Assembly (NCBI GenBank): GCA_037447655.1
Contig: JBBHKE010002029.1
Location: 62,001-126,000 of the forward strand
Origin: Zygnema cylindricum
Taxonomy: Eukaryota; Streptophyta; Zygnematophyceae; Zygnematales; Zygnemataceae
Reading direction: 5' to 3'
Length of the DNA: 64,000 nt
Position numbers and translations under genes: made by a program. Shown here piece after piece: positions 9,517 through 21,693 of this stretch; the stretch's first letter is position 1, and each line of letters starts with the position of its first letter. The notes beneath the pieces are model-generated. The model worked only from the letters and a program-made list of their open reading frames with translations, did not search any database and was not told where the DNA came from.

Positions 9517-10520
9517 TGCAATTCTGTGTCCTCCATTGGACTACAAAATACAGGAAGCCTCTAGATAGTATTTAACTAACCCACTTCAAGCCACAACTAC
9601 TGTTGCCCAAAAAGTCACACTCACAATTTGACTGCACCCTTGAGCAGCCTAGACTCCCCGGAGCGCGTAGCAAAAAAAATCACTGAAAACGGCCAACCAA
9701 CCGATAAGTTATGAGTCGGCAAAAATGCCAAGTTTATACAAACTCTCAAAGGGAGAGAGGTTCCTTTCTACCAAAATTCTCTAAGTCCTAAATCCCTCTC
9801 ACAACCCCTATCTATTGAAGTACGAACCAATTAGATCACTGTAGGGAATACAAAAGTACTATGGTCGATGTACTTTGTGTACGGCCCATGTACGGCAACG
9901 CCATTAAGTGGACGCGTGTCCACTTTTCACTTGTCCTTATGTTCGCCGGAATTCATGCGACCAAATGTCATCCCTCCGCGTGGCGCCACGTCATGCCACG
10001 TCTATAAACGCCAAAAGTGACCATTCTACGATCGCGGCATTGATGTATGCCGTCGGATCAGATTCAATATTAAATGTCCGCCGTCATAACAAATGTCCGA
10101 TTCATTTGTTTTCGTGCGAGATAATGTTCGCACTATATAATACTTGGTTCCATGTTCGTCAGTTCGAAATTCCGTTAATCCAATTTATACTCGTAACATT
10201 GTATAAATAATAATCAAACCATAATGTATTTCAACGGACTCCTACGACAGACTGGTTAGAGCTAACGGCTAAGCCGTGCTTTGCAGTTCAGAGGTTCGAG
10301 TCCTACCGGACTCAACCTTTTGTTGAGAGTGACATAAGTCACTCTTTAGCCCTGCCTGCTTAGGCTAGGACAGCCATGGCTCACCCACCCTCTCTATCCC
10401 TCAGTGACTACCACAAGTATGGTGGGAAGAGAGAGGAGGCGGAGGCAGGTTGTCCGTCTTTTTCTTATTTGTACTAAATTCAGACCTAGAAAATACCAAA
10501 TAAAACTACTAATTTCAACA
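9517..10520 (-). repeat. 3' LTR of C
   Basis: A 1004-bp LTR; on the minus strand it starts TGTTGAAATTAGTAG and ends GAATTGCA. It contains the plus-strand tRNA-like module 10236-10315 with box B GGTTCGAGTCC (10293-10303), a cluster of GTAC motifs near 9860-9895, CGTGGCGCCACG near 9980, and the hairpin row near 9640-9670. The polypurine tract (AATAAGAGGAG on the minus strand) lies at 10521-10531. Confidence 0.92.
10236..10315 (+). other. tRNA-like module of LTR C, antisense to the element
   Basis: The plus strand reads a box A-like GACTGGTTAGAGC and an exact box B consensus GGTTCGAGTCC (10293-10303), 44 bp apart, as in a tRNA gene. Inner stems such as ACGGC/GCCGT are present. The 5' and 3' ends do not pair as an acceptor stem. 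Further copies are at 15582-15661 and, in C', 57310-57388, where CTACGAC and GTCGTAG pair perfectly. Orientation is opposite to the element. Confidence 0.65.
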
Positions 10521-10533
10521 CTCCTCTTATTTT

Positions 10534-12060
10534 CTAGTCAAATTTAAATTTCAGTTTTAATCCACACTTTTCCCTGCAATAATTTAACTTGGGAGAAGGC
10601 ACTGGTTTTGTCATCATATCAGCAACCATTTCCTCATTAGATCTATATACAAGATTCACGATTTTATTCTCAACTTTTTCCCTTACAAAACTTAATCTTA
10701 TGTCCATATGTTTAGCCTTAAAATGATGTTTTGGATTAGCTGCAATTGGAATGGCAGATTGATTATAACAAAACACTTCATGCACTCCCTCTTTCATATA
10801 CCCCAGTTTTTGCAGCAAGGACTTGACCCACATCAACTCTTTCACAGCAGAACAAGAGGCCATGTACTTAGCCTCCATAGTGGACTGAGCAACCACCTTT
10901 TGTTGCTTACTGCTCCAACAACATTCAACTTCCCCAACATACAACACATACCCAAAAAGTGCATCTTCTCATAGGTGCATCCCCATAACTAGCATCACTT
11001 CAAGTGGTGATATCAGTGTGCTCCCCTCCCAAATGCAACCATAACTCTCTGGTTCCTACCAGATATCTCATGACTCTCTTGGCTGCCTCCCAGTCTCTCT
11101 TTCTAGGATCATTAAGACTCCTACTGAGTACCCCAACTGCTGCGGCTATGTCCGGTCTGGTACAATTCATAAAATAGATTAAACTTCTTACGACCTGTCT
11201 ATAATGGATAGACTTCATAAATTCTCTCTCTTTTGGACTCATCTGATTATCTAAGATCATTACTTCTTCTACTACACTCCTATCACTTATTTTTTTCAAG
11301 TCCATGGGAGTTGTAAACCTGTTAGCATTTTCCATCTGGAATTTCTCAAGCATATTACCTATTGCTTCTTTCTAAGTGAGTCTGATAATCTTTTTCCCCC
11401 TATCTCTCTCCATCTGAATCCCCAAAATATATGTTGCCTCCCCTAAATCCTTCATATAAAATCTGCTTCCAAGATCTTTGTTTAACTTATCGATTTTTTC
11501 TAAAGATTTACTGAACAGAAGCAAATCATCCACATAAATTGCAATAAAAATTACACCATTCTCATCTTCAAACATATCGATAGAATGGTCAGAGCTGATA
11601 CGGATATATCCCAGATAGGTGATAAACTCATCTAGTTTATTATTCCACTGTCGGGGAGCCTGCTTTAGTCCATATAAGGACTTTTTGAGTCTGCAGACTT
11701 TGCTCTCTTCTCCTTCTTCCACGAACCCCTCGGGTTCTCTCATAAAATTTTTTTCCTCAAACTCACCATTAAGAAAAGCAGTCTTAATGTCCATCTGGTG
11801 AATTTCCATGTCTTCTGCTGCTGCCACACTGAAAAGAATCCTTACTAAGGGGAACCGAACAACTGGAGCAAAGGTCTCCTCATAGTCAATCCCCTCTTTT
11901 TGGGTGAACCCCTTCGCTACCAATTGAGCCTTTTATCTCTCAATGGTATTATTTGGGTTCAGTTTTAGTTTAAATACCCATTTACACCCAATAGGTTTTC
12001 TGTCTGGAGGACAATCCGCTAGTTCCCAAGTATTTGCTTCCATGATAGAAGCCATCTCAT
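10534..12060 (-). pseudogene. reverse transcriptase-RNase H of C
   Basis: RT starts near 12060 (TDCPPDRKPIG and [13 protein letters not shown] blocks), continues through [14 protein letters not shown] and IHQMDIKTAFLNGE, and keeps the catalytic YVDDLL box (near 11540). RNase H follows from 11353 to 10534 with DASYGDA, MEAKYMASCS and the ADMMTKPVPSPKL tail. In the RNase H motif DNQAAI the first residues read YNQSAI, so an acidic residue is lost. Frame breaks occur near 11930, 11370 and 10985. Ends at the stop opposite 10534. The DNA polymerase core is better preserved than the RNase H. Confidence 0.88.
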
Positions 12061-12159
12061 CATTTATGGCTCTACTCCATCTTTCTTTCTTTGGACTATT
12101 CACTGCCTCTGAGTAAGACTGAGGCTCATCTGGGTGAGATAGCTTAGTTACCTTATGAG

Positions 12160-13881
12160 CGGCTTATTTTTCCTGTATCTGTTTGCTGCTCCTACTTCCT
12201 CCCTCAAACTGCGAAGCTGGAATAGATGGAAGTCTTGGATTTCTTCTCACTGTCTCATCAGCTCCCCTGTCCATGGAAGCTGGTTCTTGTCCCGCTTTTT
12301 TTATCTCCTCAAAGTCCATAGGAGTATGTGAGGTTTCTGATGAGTCTCTTGCATCTTGGATCTCCCCTAAATTTGCAATCATGGTTTCACTTATGTCACT
12401 TTCCGGAACGACCGAGTTCTCCTCACTTTCGGACTCAAATCTAATTCTTATCTTCTTGGTATATTTGAACGGGTCAAATGACTCCCTTCATCCATGACAA
12501 CTAAGTGTTTGACCAGAATGATATCTTTCTTAGCTAAGTCATAGACTCTATATCCTTTAACATCCTCATCATATCCCACAAAATATCCTGGTTTTCCATA
12601 ACATCTAGTTTTCAGTTTTTCCTATCCGTATCAATACTGTAAACTTGGCTACCGAATACTTTCAGGTGTGAGATTTTGGTTTCCTTCCAACCCATCTCTC
12701 ATAAGGTGTTACTCCCTTTATAGCTGAGGTAAGGACTCTATTCTTAATGTAGTTGGCATAATTCATTGCTTCTGCCTAAAATCTCTTTCCTATTTTCTTG
12801 TATGCCAACATACTGCGTACACTATATCCTAGTGTTCGATTATACCTCTCAGCAACCCCATTTTGTTCTGGGTTATATGGTACAGTTTTTGGTGCTCTAC
12901 TCCCTCATCTCTCAGATATTCCTCAAACTGGTTAGAGGTATATTCCCCCCCATTTTCACTCCTTATCCTCTTAATGGAGGTTTCATGCTACTTCTCACTC
13001 CAGGCTTTATATTCTTTGAAGTAAGTTGATGCTTCAGATTTTGTTTTCATAAAGTAGACTTTAGAGTACCTAGACCCGTCATCGGTTATTGTCATCATAA
13101 ACCTCTTTCCTCCAAACGATGGTACTTTTGCAGGACCCCAAATATCTGTGTGGACAAAATCTAACACTTTCTCACCTCTATATGTGGCGGCTTTGGGAAA
13201 GGGAAGTTTGTGAGCCTTACCTTAAGCACAACCACTGCAATCATCCATCATTTCATTATCCCTAAGCTGAATGCCTTCTACTACCCCGAGTTTTTTCATT
13301 TCCCTCAACCTATCAAAATGCACATGCCCCAACCGCTTATGCCAAATCATCAACTTAGGAACACCAATATAGTAAGCATTATTTTTTCCATTACTCAGGT
13401 TAAGCCTAAACATTCCTTGGCTACCCTTATCTGCTGTGAAGTAAACTTCATCCCCATACTTAGCTGGAAAGACTCCTTTTCGAGTGAAGGTATCAAATTC
13501 TTTGTCATCTAACACAGACGTAGAGACAAGATTTTTACTCAGCTGAGTAATGTAGAGTACATCTGAGAATGTAAGTATAGAAGTCTTACCCTCCACTAAG
13601 ACTTTCAAATCCACTGATCCCACTAGATCTGTAGTAACTACTCTCCCATCCCCATACTCTATCTCTACTGTAGGGATTTTCCTTAACTTAGTGAAGAGTT
13701 CTTTATCCCGACACATATACATGGATGCACTTGATTCGATAATCCATCCTTCGTGTGGAGCTTCCCGAATTGCTCTAAGGGCACACTTTTGTCTCCGAGG
13801 GATCTCCTTCTCCTCCAGACTCTCGTCAACAAAAAGCTTCCCATCCTCCTCAGAGGACTCATCCTCGGTTTCTCCAGTCAC
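12160..13881 (-). pseudogene. protease-integrase region of C
   Basis: A 219-codon frame (13881-13222) starts in the acidic Gag end, passes IPRRQKCA, the protease site and the start of the integrase. The protease triad reads ESSAS instead of DSGAS, so the catalytic Asp is Glu. Integrase shows HKRLGHVH and CSGCA, then HTDIWGP near 13140; a stop directly after CSGCA and further frame changes near 12900 follow. The variable acidic region and the block IPASQFEGGSRSSK lie near 12200. Particles could not be processed by this copy. Confidence 0.85.
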
Positions 13882-13889
13882 CTTTGTAA

Positions 13890-14880
13890 CAACAGGTGCC
13901 TTTTTCTTCCCTCCGGAAGAACCCCCTCCACGGTTCTATTGGAGCCACAGCTCCGACAGCTTGACACAATCTGCGATGAAGTGTCCCGACTTTTTGCAAA
14001 AATGACAAAGACCCTTTGGGGGCCTCGATCCTCCAAGATGATCTCTTTCCCCTTTGTACGGTTTCTTCGGGTCCTTCCCCCATCGGTCCCCTCCTGCTGC
14101 TAGAGCTTGAATGCTCTTTCCTCCTCTCCTAATCTCCATTGTGTTTTCCTGCACAAGTATCATCTTGACCACTGTGTTCCATTTCCATGAACTATCAGGC
14201 ATTTCCTGTACTCGATACACTATGTTCTCGAACTCATCTGGTAACTTCATGATAAGAGTGTTAACTTTCATTTTCATTGTACCTGTCCACCCGGCACTTT
14301 CCATCTCCATATACAAACAAGAAAGATCATTACAGTAATCTAACATCTTTCCTCCTTTGTAAGTGTAACTCACTAGCTTTTGCTCAGCCAACTGGAGCTC
14401 TTGAATGGTTCCAGCTCTATAAATCTCCACCAAACTCACCCATAACTCCTCGGCCTTGTAAATGTGAAGATGAGGAGTGGCCAAAGCTTGAGTGAGGTGC
14501 CTGTGAATGATGTTCTTGGCAGCCATGTTTACATCCTCCCACATTTGAGTATCGGTCTTTGTGGTCTTCAAAGTCGCCGCTCCCAGTACTGTGGCAATAG
14601 GAGTGAAGGGTGTCTCCTTCCCTTTCCCCTTTTCGGACACAATGCTGTCTCCATCATCTACCTCCTTGGCTGAGGCAACCGTTGCTACAAGAAACCTTAC
14701 TCCTCCAAATCGTGGTAGAGTTCGCGAAGGTGGACGTTTCACTTGTCCACTGACGATAACCCAGAATCGTTTTTCACACAAAGCTCCCATCATCATAGCT
14801 TCCCAATAGATGAACCCAGATCCATTGAAGGTGGGCACCGTAGAGGGTGGGCCCATAACCTGCAATTCTGTATCCTCCAT
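13890..14880 (-). pseudogene. gag of C, nearly complete frame
   Basis: A 314-codon frame (14880-13936) starts at ATG within the 5' LTR, 20 bp before its end, and reads MEDTELQVMGPPS, so translation passes through the primer-binding site. It contains YWEAMMMGALCEKRFWVI, the HLTQALATPHLH region, a helical core, MKLPDEFENIV and the zinc knuckle CHFCKKSGHFIADC (CX2CX4HX4C, near 14000). Gag proteins of this type pack element RNA into particles. The frame breaks after ELWLQ, 16 codons or so past the knuckle. This is one of two Gag frames in the window that keep an intact knuckle from the LTR start. Confidence 0.88.
14846..14860 (-). other. primer-binding site of C
   Basis: Minus strand GGTTATGGGCCCACC directly follows the 5' LTR end GAATTGCA. 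It is complementary to GGTGGGCCCATAACC, the anticodon arm of plant initiator tRNA-Met (recalled, not searched). The usual plant copia site TGGTATCAGAGC is absent. The site also encodes Val-Met-Gly-Pro-Pro of Gag. Confidence 0.85.
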
Positions 14881-15865
14881 TGGACTACAGAATACAGGAA
14901 GCCTCTAGATAGTATTTAACTAACCCACTTCAAGCCACAACCACTGCTGCCAATAAAGTCACACTGACAACTTGACAGCACCCTTGTGCAGCATGGACTC
15001 CCCTGAGTCTGTAGCAAAAAAAATCACTGAAAAAGGCCAACCAGCCGATAAGTTATGAGTCGTCAAAAATGCCAAGTTTATACAAACTCTCAAAGGGAGA
15101 GAGGTTCCTATCTACTAATATTCTGTAAGTCCTAAATCCCTCTCACAACCCCTATCTATTGAAGTAAGAACCAATTAGATCACTGTAGGGTACAGAAAAA
15201 TAACTATGGTCGATGTACTTTCTGTACGGCCCATGTACGGCAACGCCATTAAGTGGACGCGTGTCCACTTTTCACTTGTCCTTATGTTCGCCGGAATTCA
15301 TGCGACCAAATGTCATCCCTCCGCGTGGCGCCACGTCATGCCACGTCTATAAACGCCAAAAGTGACCATTCTACGATCGCGGCATTGATGTACGCCGTCG
15401 GATCAGATTCAATATTAAATGTCTGCCGTCAAAACAAATGTCCGATTCATTTGTTTTCGTGCGAGATAATGTTCGCACTATATAATACTTGGTTCCATGT
15501 TCGTCAGTTCGAAATTCCGTTAATTCAATTCATACTCGTAACATTGTATAAATAATAATCAAACCATAATGTATCTCAACGGACTCCTACGACAGACTGG
15601 TTAGAGCTAACGGCTAAGCCGTGCTTTGCCATTCAGAGGTTTGAGTCCTGCAGAACTCAACCTTTTGTTGAAAGAGATATAAGTCACTCTTTAGCCCTGC
15701 CAGCTTAAGCTAGGACAGCCATGGATGAGCCACTCTCTCTATCCCTCAGTGACTACGACAAGTATGGTGGGAAGAGAGAGGAGGCGGAGGCAGGTTGTCC
15801 GTCTATTTCTTATTTGTACTAAATTCAGACCTAGAAAATACCAAACAAAACTACTAATTTCAATA
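14861..15865 (-). repeat. 5' LTR of C
   Basis: A 1005-bp LTR nearly identical to 9517-10520. On the minus strand the TATAAAC box near 15077 and the hairpins GACTC-AGGG-GAGTC and TGCAC/GTGC near 14980-15010 are clear. The plus strand carries the tRNA-like module at 15582-15661. The outer end reads TTTCAATA with TA in place of CA, followed by the duplication TTGCT. Confidence 0.92.
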
Positions 15866-15870
15866 TTGCT

Positions 15871-16368
15871 GAGGGACATAATTTCCGCTCCTGCGTTGGG
15901 AATACTAAAGCTCATCCCTGTGCTGTGGAGCCTTTAAATTGCCTATAGCTAAAGGCATTTCCTGGTGAAATACCTTGGCCTTGTTGGCGATCAGCTTCTC
16001 CACAGTCTCGCGGTTGTCCATCTCCGGAAGTTCAACTACCTTAGCCGATGCAGCTCCAAAAATGATGGAATGTCGGCCGAAGAAAATGAAATAATGGCTA
16101 TATGAAAGGAGGGAGGCGTGCCTACTAAATCTGTATCCCATGGCAATCCAAGGCACCCGTTTGTTCCATTCCCCTAAATCCTCTTCTACTCCATATTTCC
16201 GTATTGACCGTTTCACTCTCTGTACGCACCTTTCGACCAAACCGTCGGCTTGGGGGTGGTCTCGGTTGGTCAACTGGTGGTCAATGAGGCACTTCTCTAG
16301 AAGGTTAAAATATTCTCTAGCAAACTCGGACACCTGATCAGTGAGAACTTTGGTCAGTGCTCTAAATT
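15871..16368 (-). pseudogene. GD integrase core, second half
   Basis: Minus-strand frame with VLTDQ (second catalytic Asp), EKCLIDHQLT, DHPQADGLVERCVQRVKR (catalytic Glu in GLVER), WIAMGYRFSRHASL and a final KAPQHRDEL. This is the second half of a Ty3/gypsy DDE integrase, which inserts the DNA copy into the genome. The N-terminal half lies at 22587-22936 beyond element A', and the C-terminal domain at 9339-9516 beyond C. The Glu motif is intact; the Gly expected after TDQ is Val. A stop follows HRDEL. Confidence 0.85.
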
Positions 16369-16373
16369 GGGAC

Positions 16374-17262
16374 TGAAATTCTGTGGTCTCCATTGACCCA
16401 CAGAATGAGCAGCCTATGTAAAGCATCTAGGATAATATTTGCCCCTTCTACTTTCCCGCTGAATAAGCGCCGCCCACAGATACAAATATTCTGACCATTC
16501 TCACCCATGTGAGGACAAGACTCCCCTGAGTCAAACGCAAAAAGAATCACTGAATTTGCTCACCTGTGCTGTAAGTTATGGCTGGTCAAAGATGACCTTT
16601 ATAGTTACAAGCTCTCTTAGAGAGAGAGGTACCTAAATTTTACTAAGTTTTGGTCTGCCTACTCACGACTACCTACTACTAAACCCTAGTCTAATAGGAA
16701 CACTATATAGTACAAGAAGGTACAATGGACGATGTACTTATTGTACGATTATTGTACGAGAAGGTCTACAAGGTGACACCTGTCAAATCAGAAGCCATGA
16801 TTCCTCCTCTCATCTTCTCTGGTATCAAATAATGTGGCGCCACGTGGCACCGCGTGACGATATCTACGTATGCCGCCAAAAGCTCACTTCGCGTGGCGGC
16901 TATAATGTCGGCCGTCCGATCAAAACATATTTTACATGGTTCAGATTCGCGTACATGCAGAAATTGCTCCTTTTGGTTAGTCTGCTGTTAATTAGCTGTT
17001 GTGTTAATGTTTATATATTTATGAAACCTGTCACGTGTATCGTTTCGTAACGCCTTGATGGTTAAGGCTCTAGGCTGTAGAGAATCTAGAGGTCGCAGGT
17101 TCAAATTTAGACTTAGACATCATTTTAGCAAAATACCCTATACTTCAAAAACTGCCACTTTCTAAATATTGCGGCAGCCATGGCGCGCCTTTAATCCTCA
17201 CTCTCTTTCTTTAAAGCAAAAGTAAAATAGGGAAGTGAACTATTAATTACCTCTTTTCAACA
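16374..17262 (-). repeat. 3' LTR of A'
   Basis: An 889-bp LTR (minus strand TGTTGAAAAGAGG to GAATTTCA). GTAC motifs cluster at 16710-16760, GGCGCCACGTGGC lies near 16836-16850, and the tRNA-like module is at 17048-17121. The polypurine tract occupies 17263-17274 on the minus strand. Confidence 0.93.
17048..17121 (+). other. tRNA-like module in 3' LTR of A'
   Basis: The plus strand has box A-like TTGATGGTTAAGGCTC, the anticodon-loop-like CTGTAGA inside a CTAG-type stem, GGTCGC, and box B-like AGGTTCAAATTT. The arrangement resembles tRNA-Tyr(GUA). The acceptor stem does not pair. The other LTR copy is at 22368-22440. Confidence 0.62.
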
Positions 17263-17275
17263 CTCCCCTTAATTC

Positions 17276-18860
17276 CTAGTCACTTTTCAATTTTAATCCA
17301 TAGTTTTCTCTGCAATAAATCAACTTAGGGGAAGGCACTGGTTTTGTCATCATGTCTGCAATCATTTCTCTATCAGTTTTATGAACCAGTTTAATAATTT
17401 TATTTTCTACCTTCTCTTTGACAAAGCTTAGTCTAATATCCATATGCTTGGCTTTGAAGTGATGTTTCGGATTAGCTGCAATAGAGATAGGAGCTTGATT
17501 ATCACAAAAAACATTTTGAGTTCCAGACTTCATGAACCCAAGTTCTTCAAGAAGAGATTTAACCCACATTAATTCTTTGGTGGCAGCACAGGAAGCCATG
17601 TTTTCAGCCTCCATTGTGGACTGAGAAACTACTTTTTGTTGCTTGCTTCTCCAACAACATGCACCGGATTTAATTTGCAACACATATCCAGTCGTACACC
17701 TCCTTAAAGGCACATCTCCATAACTGGCATCACTCCAAGTGGTGATGTCAATGTGCTCCCCTCCCAAATGCAACCATAATTCCCTTGTCCCCACCAGATA
17801 CCTCATCACTCTTTTGGCAGCCTCCCAGTCTCTCTTTCTTAGTTCATTTAGATTTCTACTAAGGACACCTACAGCTGCAACTATATCCGGACGGGTACAA
17901 TTTATAAAAAAATATAACTGCCTACAATCTGCCGATAAGGAATATTTTCCATAAATTTTCTTTCTATCTCATCCATCTCATCATTAATGATAAATATTCC
18001 TCTCTCTTCACTTCCCTCAAACACTTTCTTCTATTCCATAGGAGTAGTACATCCGTTTGCTTTTTCCATCTGAAATTTTTCTAGCATATTACCGATTGCT
18101 TTTTTTTGAGTGAGTCTTATAATTCTATTCCCTCTATCTCTCTCCATCTAAATTCCCAAAATGTACTTTGCTTCGCCAAGATCTTTCATATCAAAACTGC
18201 TTCTAAGATCCCGTTTTAGTTTGTTAATTTTATCTAAAGACTTGCTTAAGACCAACAAATCATCCACATAAATAGCAATAAATATCACTCCATTCTCATC
18301 CTCAAATAAATATATAGAGTGATCTGAACTAATTCTGATATACCCCAAACCAGTCAGAAATTCGTCAAGCTTTATATTCCACTGTCGCGGGGCTTGCTTA
18401 AGTCCATAGAGTGATTTTATCAGTTTGCAAACTTTATTTTCTTCCCCACTTTCCATGAATCCTTCCGGTTGCCTCATGTAAATTTCTTCTTCTAACTCTC
18501 CGTGCTAAAAGGCCGTTTTAATATCCATCTAGTGGATTTCCATATCCTCCGCTGCGGCTATACTTAAAAGGATTCTAACAGAAGGAAATCTGACTACAGG
18601 TGCAAAGGTTTCTTCGTAGTCTATCCCCTCTTTCTGAGTATAATCTTTTGCAACTAACTTAGCTTTGTACCTCTCAATGGTATTTTCCGAGTTTAATTTA
18701 AGTTTAAAAACCCACTTACATCCAATCGGTTTTCAGTCCGGTGGACAATCTACCAACTCCCATGTATTGGCTTCCATGATAGAGGCCATTTCTTCATTTA
18801 TAGTTGTGATCCACCGGCTACTTTCTGGAGTGTTTATGGCCTCTAAGTATGTTTGAGGAT
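17276..18860 (-). pseudogene. reverse transcriptase-RNase H of A'
   Basis: RT reads [22 protein letters not shown] and, after a stop at about 18507, MRQPEGF, LYGLKQAPRQWN and the intact YVDDLLVLSK box (near 18260). RNase H (17809-17276) has DASYGDVP, MEAENMASC, DNQAPI and the ADMMTKPVPSPKL tail, ending at TAG opposite 17276. Frame breaks are found near 18150, 17990 and 17930. It matches the A0 tail at 1-119 almost exactly. Confidence 0.87.
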
Positions 18861-18869
18861 CATCTGGGT

Positions 18870-20560
18870 GAGACATCTTTGTGAGTTGGTTATTTACTTG
18901 TCTTTCTTGAAGTCGTTTACTACTTCTTCTTCCCCCTTCAAAATCGGACGCCGGTATGGAAGGCATCCTTGGGTTTCGTTGAGGGAGATTTTCAGCTCCC
19001 CTATCTTCCAATTCCGGTGTCTCATCAAGTTCCTCATCGGTTTCCACTTCGTATTGTGGCGTTGCCTCGGATGTTGTCCTTTCCTCCTTCTCCTTTGGTA
19101 GATCTGCAAATTTTTCTTTTTCTCCCTCTTCCTTCTGTTCATTTTCAAAATCAAAGTCAGAAAACTGATCCGTTTCAAATCTGATTTTGACTTCCTTATT
19201 ATATTTGAATGGATCAATGGACTTCTCTTCATTCATCACCACTATGTGTTTTACTAAAATTATATCTCTCTTTTTCAAGTCATACACTCGGTATCCTTTT
19301 GTGCTCTCATCATATCCTACAAGATATCCTCGCTTCCCTCTCCCCTTTAACTTCCATTTAGTCTTATCGGAATCCAAACTGTAGACTTGACTTCCGAACA
19401 CTCTCAAACTAGACAAATCAGGCTTTCTTCCTCTCCACCTCTCATACGGAGTTTCCTCCTTATTTGCTGAAGTTATGACTCTATTTTTGATGAAATTAGC
19501 ATAGTTCATAGACTCCGCCCAAAACTGCAACCCTATCGTCTTATCAGTTAAACATACTTCTGGACATATCTCCTAAAGTTCTATTCACTCTTTGTGCTAC
19601 TCCATTTTGTTCTGGATTATAGGGAACAATTTTCTCATGATGAATTCGTTATTCTTTAAGATATTTTTCAAATTCCCTTGAGGTGTATTCTTTCCCATTA
19701 TCACTTCTTATCTCTTTTATTGAGGTTTCATGTAGTTTTTCACTCCATACTTTATACTATTTGAAACATCTTAATACCTCTGACTTATGTCTAAGAAAGT
19801 ATACCTTCGTGTATCTAGGTTAATCATCTGTGATGGTTAACATCCATCTCTTCCCCCCATGTGAAGCATACCTAGCAGGTCCCCAAACATCAGTGTGAAC
19901 TAGATCTAAAACTTTCTCTCTCCTAAATGTGGTTGCCTTTGGAAATGGAAGTCTATGAATCTTCCCTTGGGCACATCCACTACAATCATCAAAGGTCTCA
20001 TTATCCTCAAAAGTAATACCCTTCACTATTCCCTTTTTCTTCATTTTCTTTAATATATCTAGATGCACATGCCCCAACCTTTTATGCCAAAGCATCATCT
20101 CACTTGCATACGAGTAGAGAACACTCTTTTCATTGCTAAGAACAATTCTGAACATTCCTTGACTGCCCTTCTCAGCTATGAAATAAACCTCATTATCAAA
20201 GCTTGCTGTGAAGATTCTTTTCCTAGTTCCTGTTTCAAACTCCTTTTCATCTAGGACAGCTGTTGAGACTAGGTTCTTGCTAAGCTGTGGAATGAAAAGA
20301 ACGTTTGAGAGTGTTACAATTGAGGCCTTTCCATCAACTAGAACCTTGAAGTCAACAGTTCCAACAAGACTTGAGGTTTCTACTCTACCATCTTTGTACT
20401 CTATCTCAACTGTTGGGATCTTTCTGAGTTTAGTGAATCACCGCTTATCTTTGCACATATGCATTGAAGCCCCTGAGTCTTTGATCCACCCATCCTCGGG
20501 TGGATCCCTCTTACCTCCGAAAGCACACTTTTGTTTCCGTGGAATGTCAACATGCTTTTC
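18870..20560 (-). pseudogene. protease-integrase region of A'
   Basis: The protease site reads KDSGASMHMCKD (near 20460), with the catalytic Asp kept. The first integrase part (20155-19820) has WHKRLGHVH, CSGCAQGK and HTDVWGP; the stop after TDD and further frame breaks near 19650-19540 interrupt the core. A 265-codon frame (19530-18733) covers the integrase end (FWAES, YERWRGRKPDL, FGSQVYSLD) and the acidic linker before RT. The linker is rich in Glu and carries IPASDFEGGRRSSK. Confidence 0.86.
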
Positions 20561-20589
20561 AGTGTTTTTCAGATTAAGAAGAAGCTCCT

Positions 20590-21690
20590 CAAGCTCCTAT
20601 TCTGGTTCAGATTTTTCTTCCACTTCCTTATCAAGAACTTGAGTCAGAAAAGCCTTTTTCTTTCCTCCATCCCTTGAGGTTCCTTGACCATCTTTCAGTA
20701 GAAGATATGCAAGTTTGATACAATCTGCCATATTGTGTCCCGGTTTCTTGCAAGAAGTGACATAATCCTCCTCGAGAAGTTCCTCTCCCCTGTCTATCAA
20801 ATCTGCCACCTTCTTGTCCTCTTCCACCAAAGTTTCGATAGGGATCTTTCCCTCTCTCCTCATCACGCTTCCGCCAATCAGCTCCTGCAGACAATGCTTG
20901 AACACTTGGACTCCCTCTCCTAAGCTCTATGGTGCTTTCTTTCACTAATATCATTCCCACAGTGTCATCCCAATTCCAATTGCTATCTCCTATGTCTTGC
21001 AATTGGTTAATGATATTCTCATACTCTTCAGGTAGTTTCATCATTAATGTGTTCACTCTTGGTCTCTCGGACCATGAGTTACTTGCACTCTCTAACTCTC
21101 CAAATAATGTTCCTAAATCATTGCAATATCTATTCATACTTCCTCCTTTATAAGTATAAGCTGCAATCTTATTTTCGGCCAACTGTTGTTGCTGCAATGA
21201 TCCACTCTTATATTTGTTAACTAGTGATATCCAAATCTGAGATGAAGATTTGACATGCATCAGGGGAATGGCAATGCCCATTGCTACACTTTTAAGAATT
21301 AATAGCTTAGCAACCTTGTCTTTGTAGTTCCAGTTTTCATACTCTGATCTTTCGGTCTGAACCCTTATCGCCGTTTTTGGTGGTGCTGCTGTCGGTATCG
21401 CCTTCAGCAATAGTGTCACTTGAGTTGCAACTCTTTCCTTTTCTCCTTCCATGACAATCTCCTCTCCTTCCTCATCTTCATCCTCGATGATGGTGGCAGC
21501 TGTTTTACCAACTGTAGAGGCGGAGGTGCCAAAAAAACTTGTCCCTCCAAACCCAGGTGGAGGTTGGCATCGAATTTGTCAAGACACTATGCCCCATAGA
21601 TGCTTCTCAAATAGTTCTCCCTCCATCATGATTTCCCAATAAAGAAAGTCTGATCCATCAAATATGGGCACCCTAGAGGGTGGGCCCATA
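20590..21690 (-). pseudogene. gag of A'
   Basis: Starts in the 5' LTR, but the codon after METT is TAA (near 21699), so normal initiation would stop at once. The frame then reads VMGPPSRVPIFDG, EGELFEKHLWG and, from 21452, a 273-codon stretch with YTYKGGSMNRYCND and MKLPEEYENII. The zinc knuckle is split by a frameshift: the first Cys is in one frame (CHFLQ) and KKPGHNMADC in the next. Gag of this type resembles that of E more than that of B, C or D. Confidence 0.85.
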
Positions 21691-21693
21691 ACC
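21679..21693 (-). other. primer-binding site of A'
   Basis: GGTTATGGGCCCACC on the minus strand, next to the 5' LTR end. Same half-tRNA type site as in C, D, E, B2, B3 and F. Confidence 0.85.

Larger units (their letters stand above)
9517..15865 (-). mobile_element. C, full-length Ty1/copia element
   Basis: A 6349-bp element on the minus strand with LTRs 9517-10520 and 14861-15865, flanked by the perfect 5-bp duplication TTGCT (9512-9516, 15866-15870). It lies in the integrase gene of GD. The internal region 10521-14860 has gag, protease, integrase, RT and RNase H in copia order, with stops and frame breaks. The outer end of its 5' LTR has CA changed to TA. Confidence 0.95.

Noticed and set aside
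9908-10210. Conserved 100-codon frame in both LTRs of C (also 15253-15555)
   Set aside because: Repeated with the LTR and nearly unchanged because the LTRs are young copies of each other; C' does not keep it open.
10236-10315. Functional tRNA gene
   Set aside because: Box A and B are good, but the 5' and 3' ends cannot form an acceptor stem and copies sit inside LTRs at a fixed place; reported as tRNA-like only.
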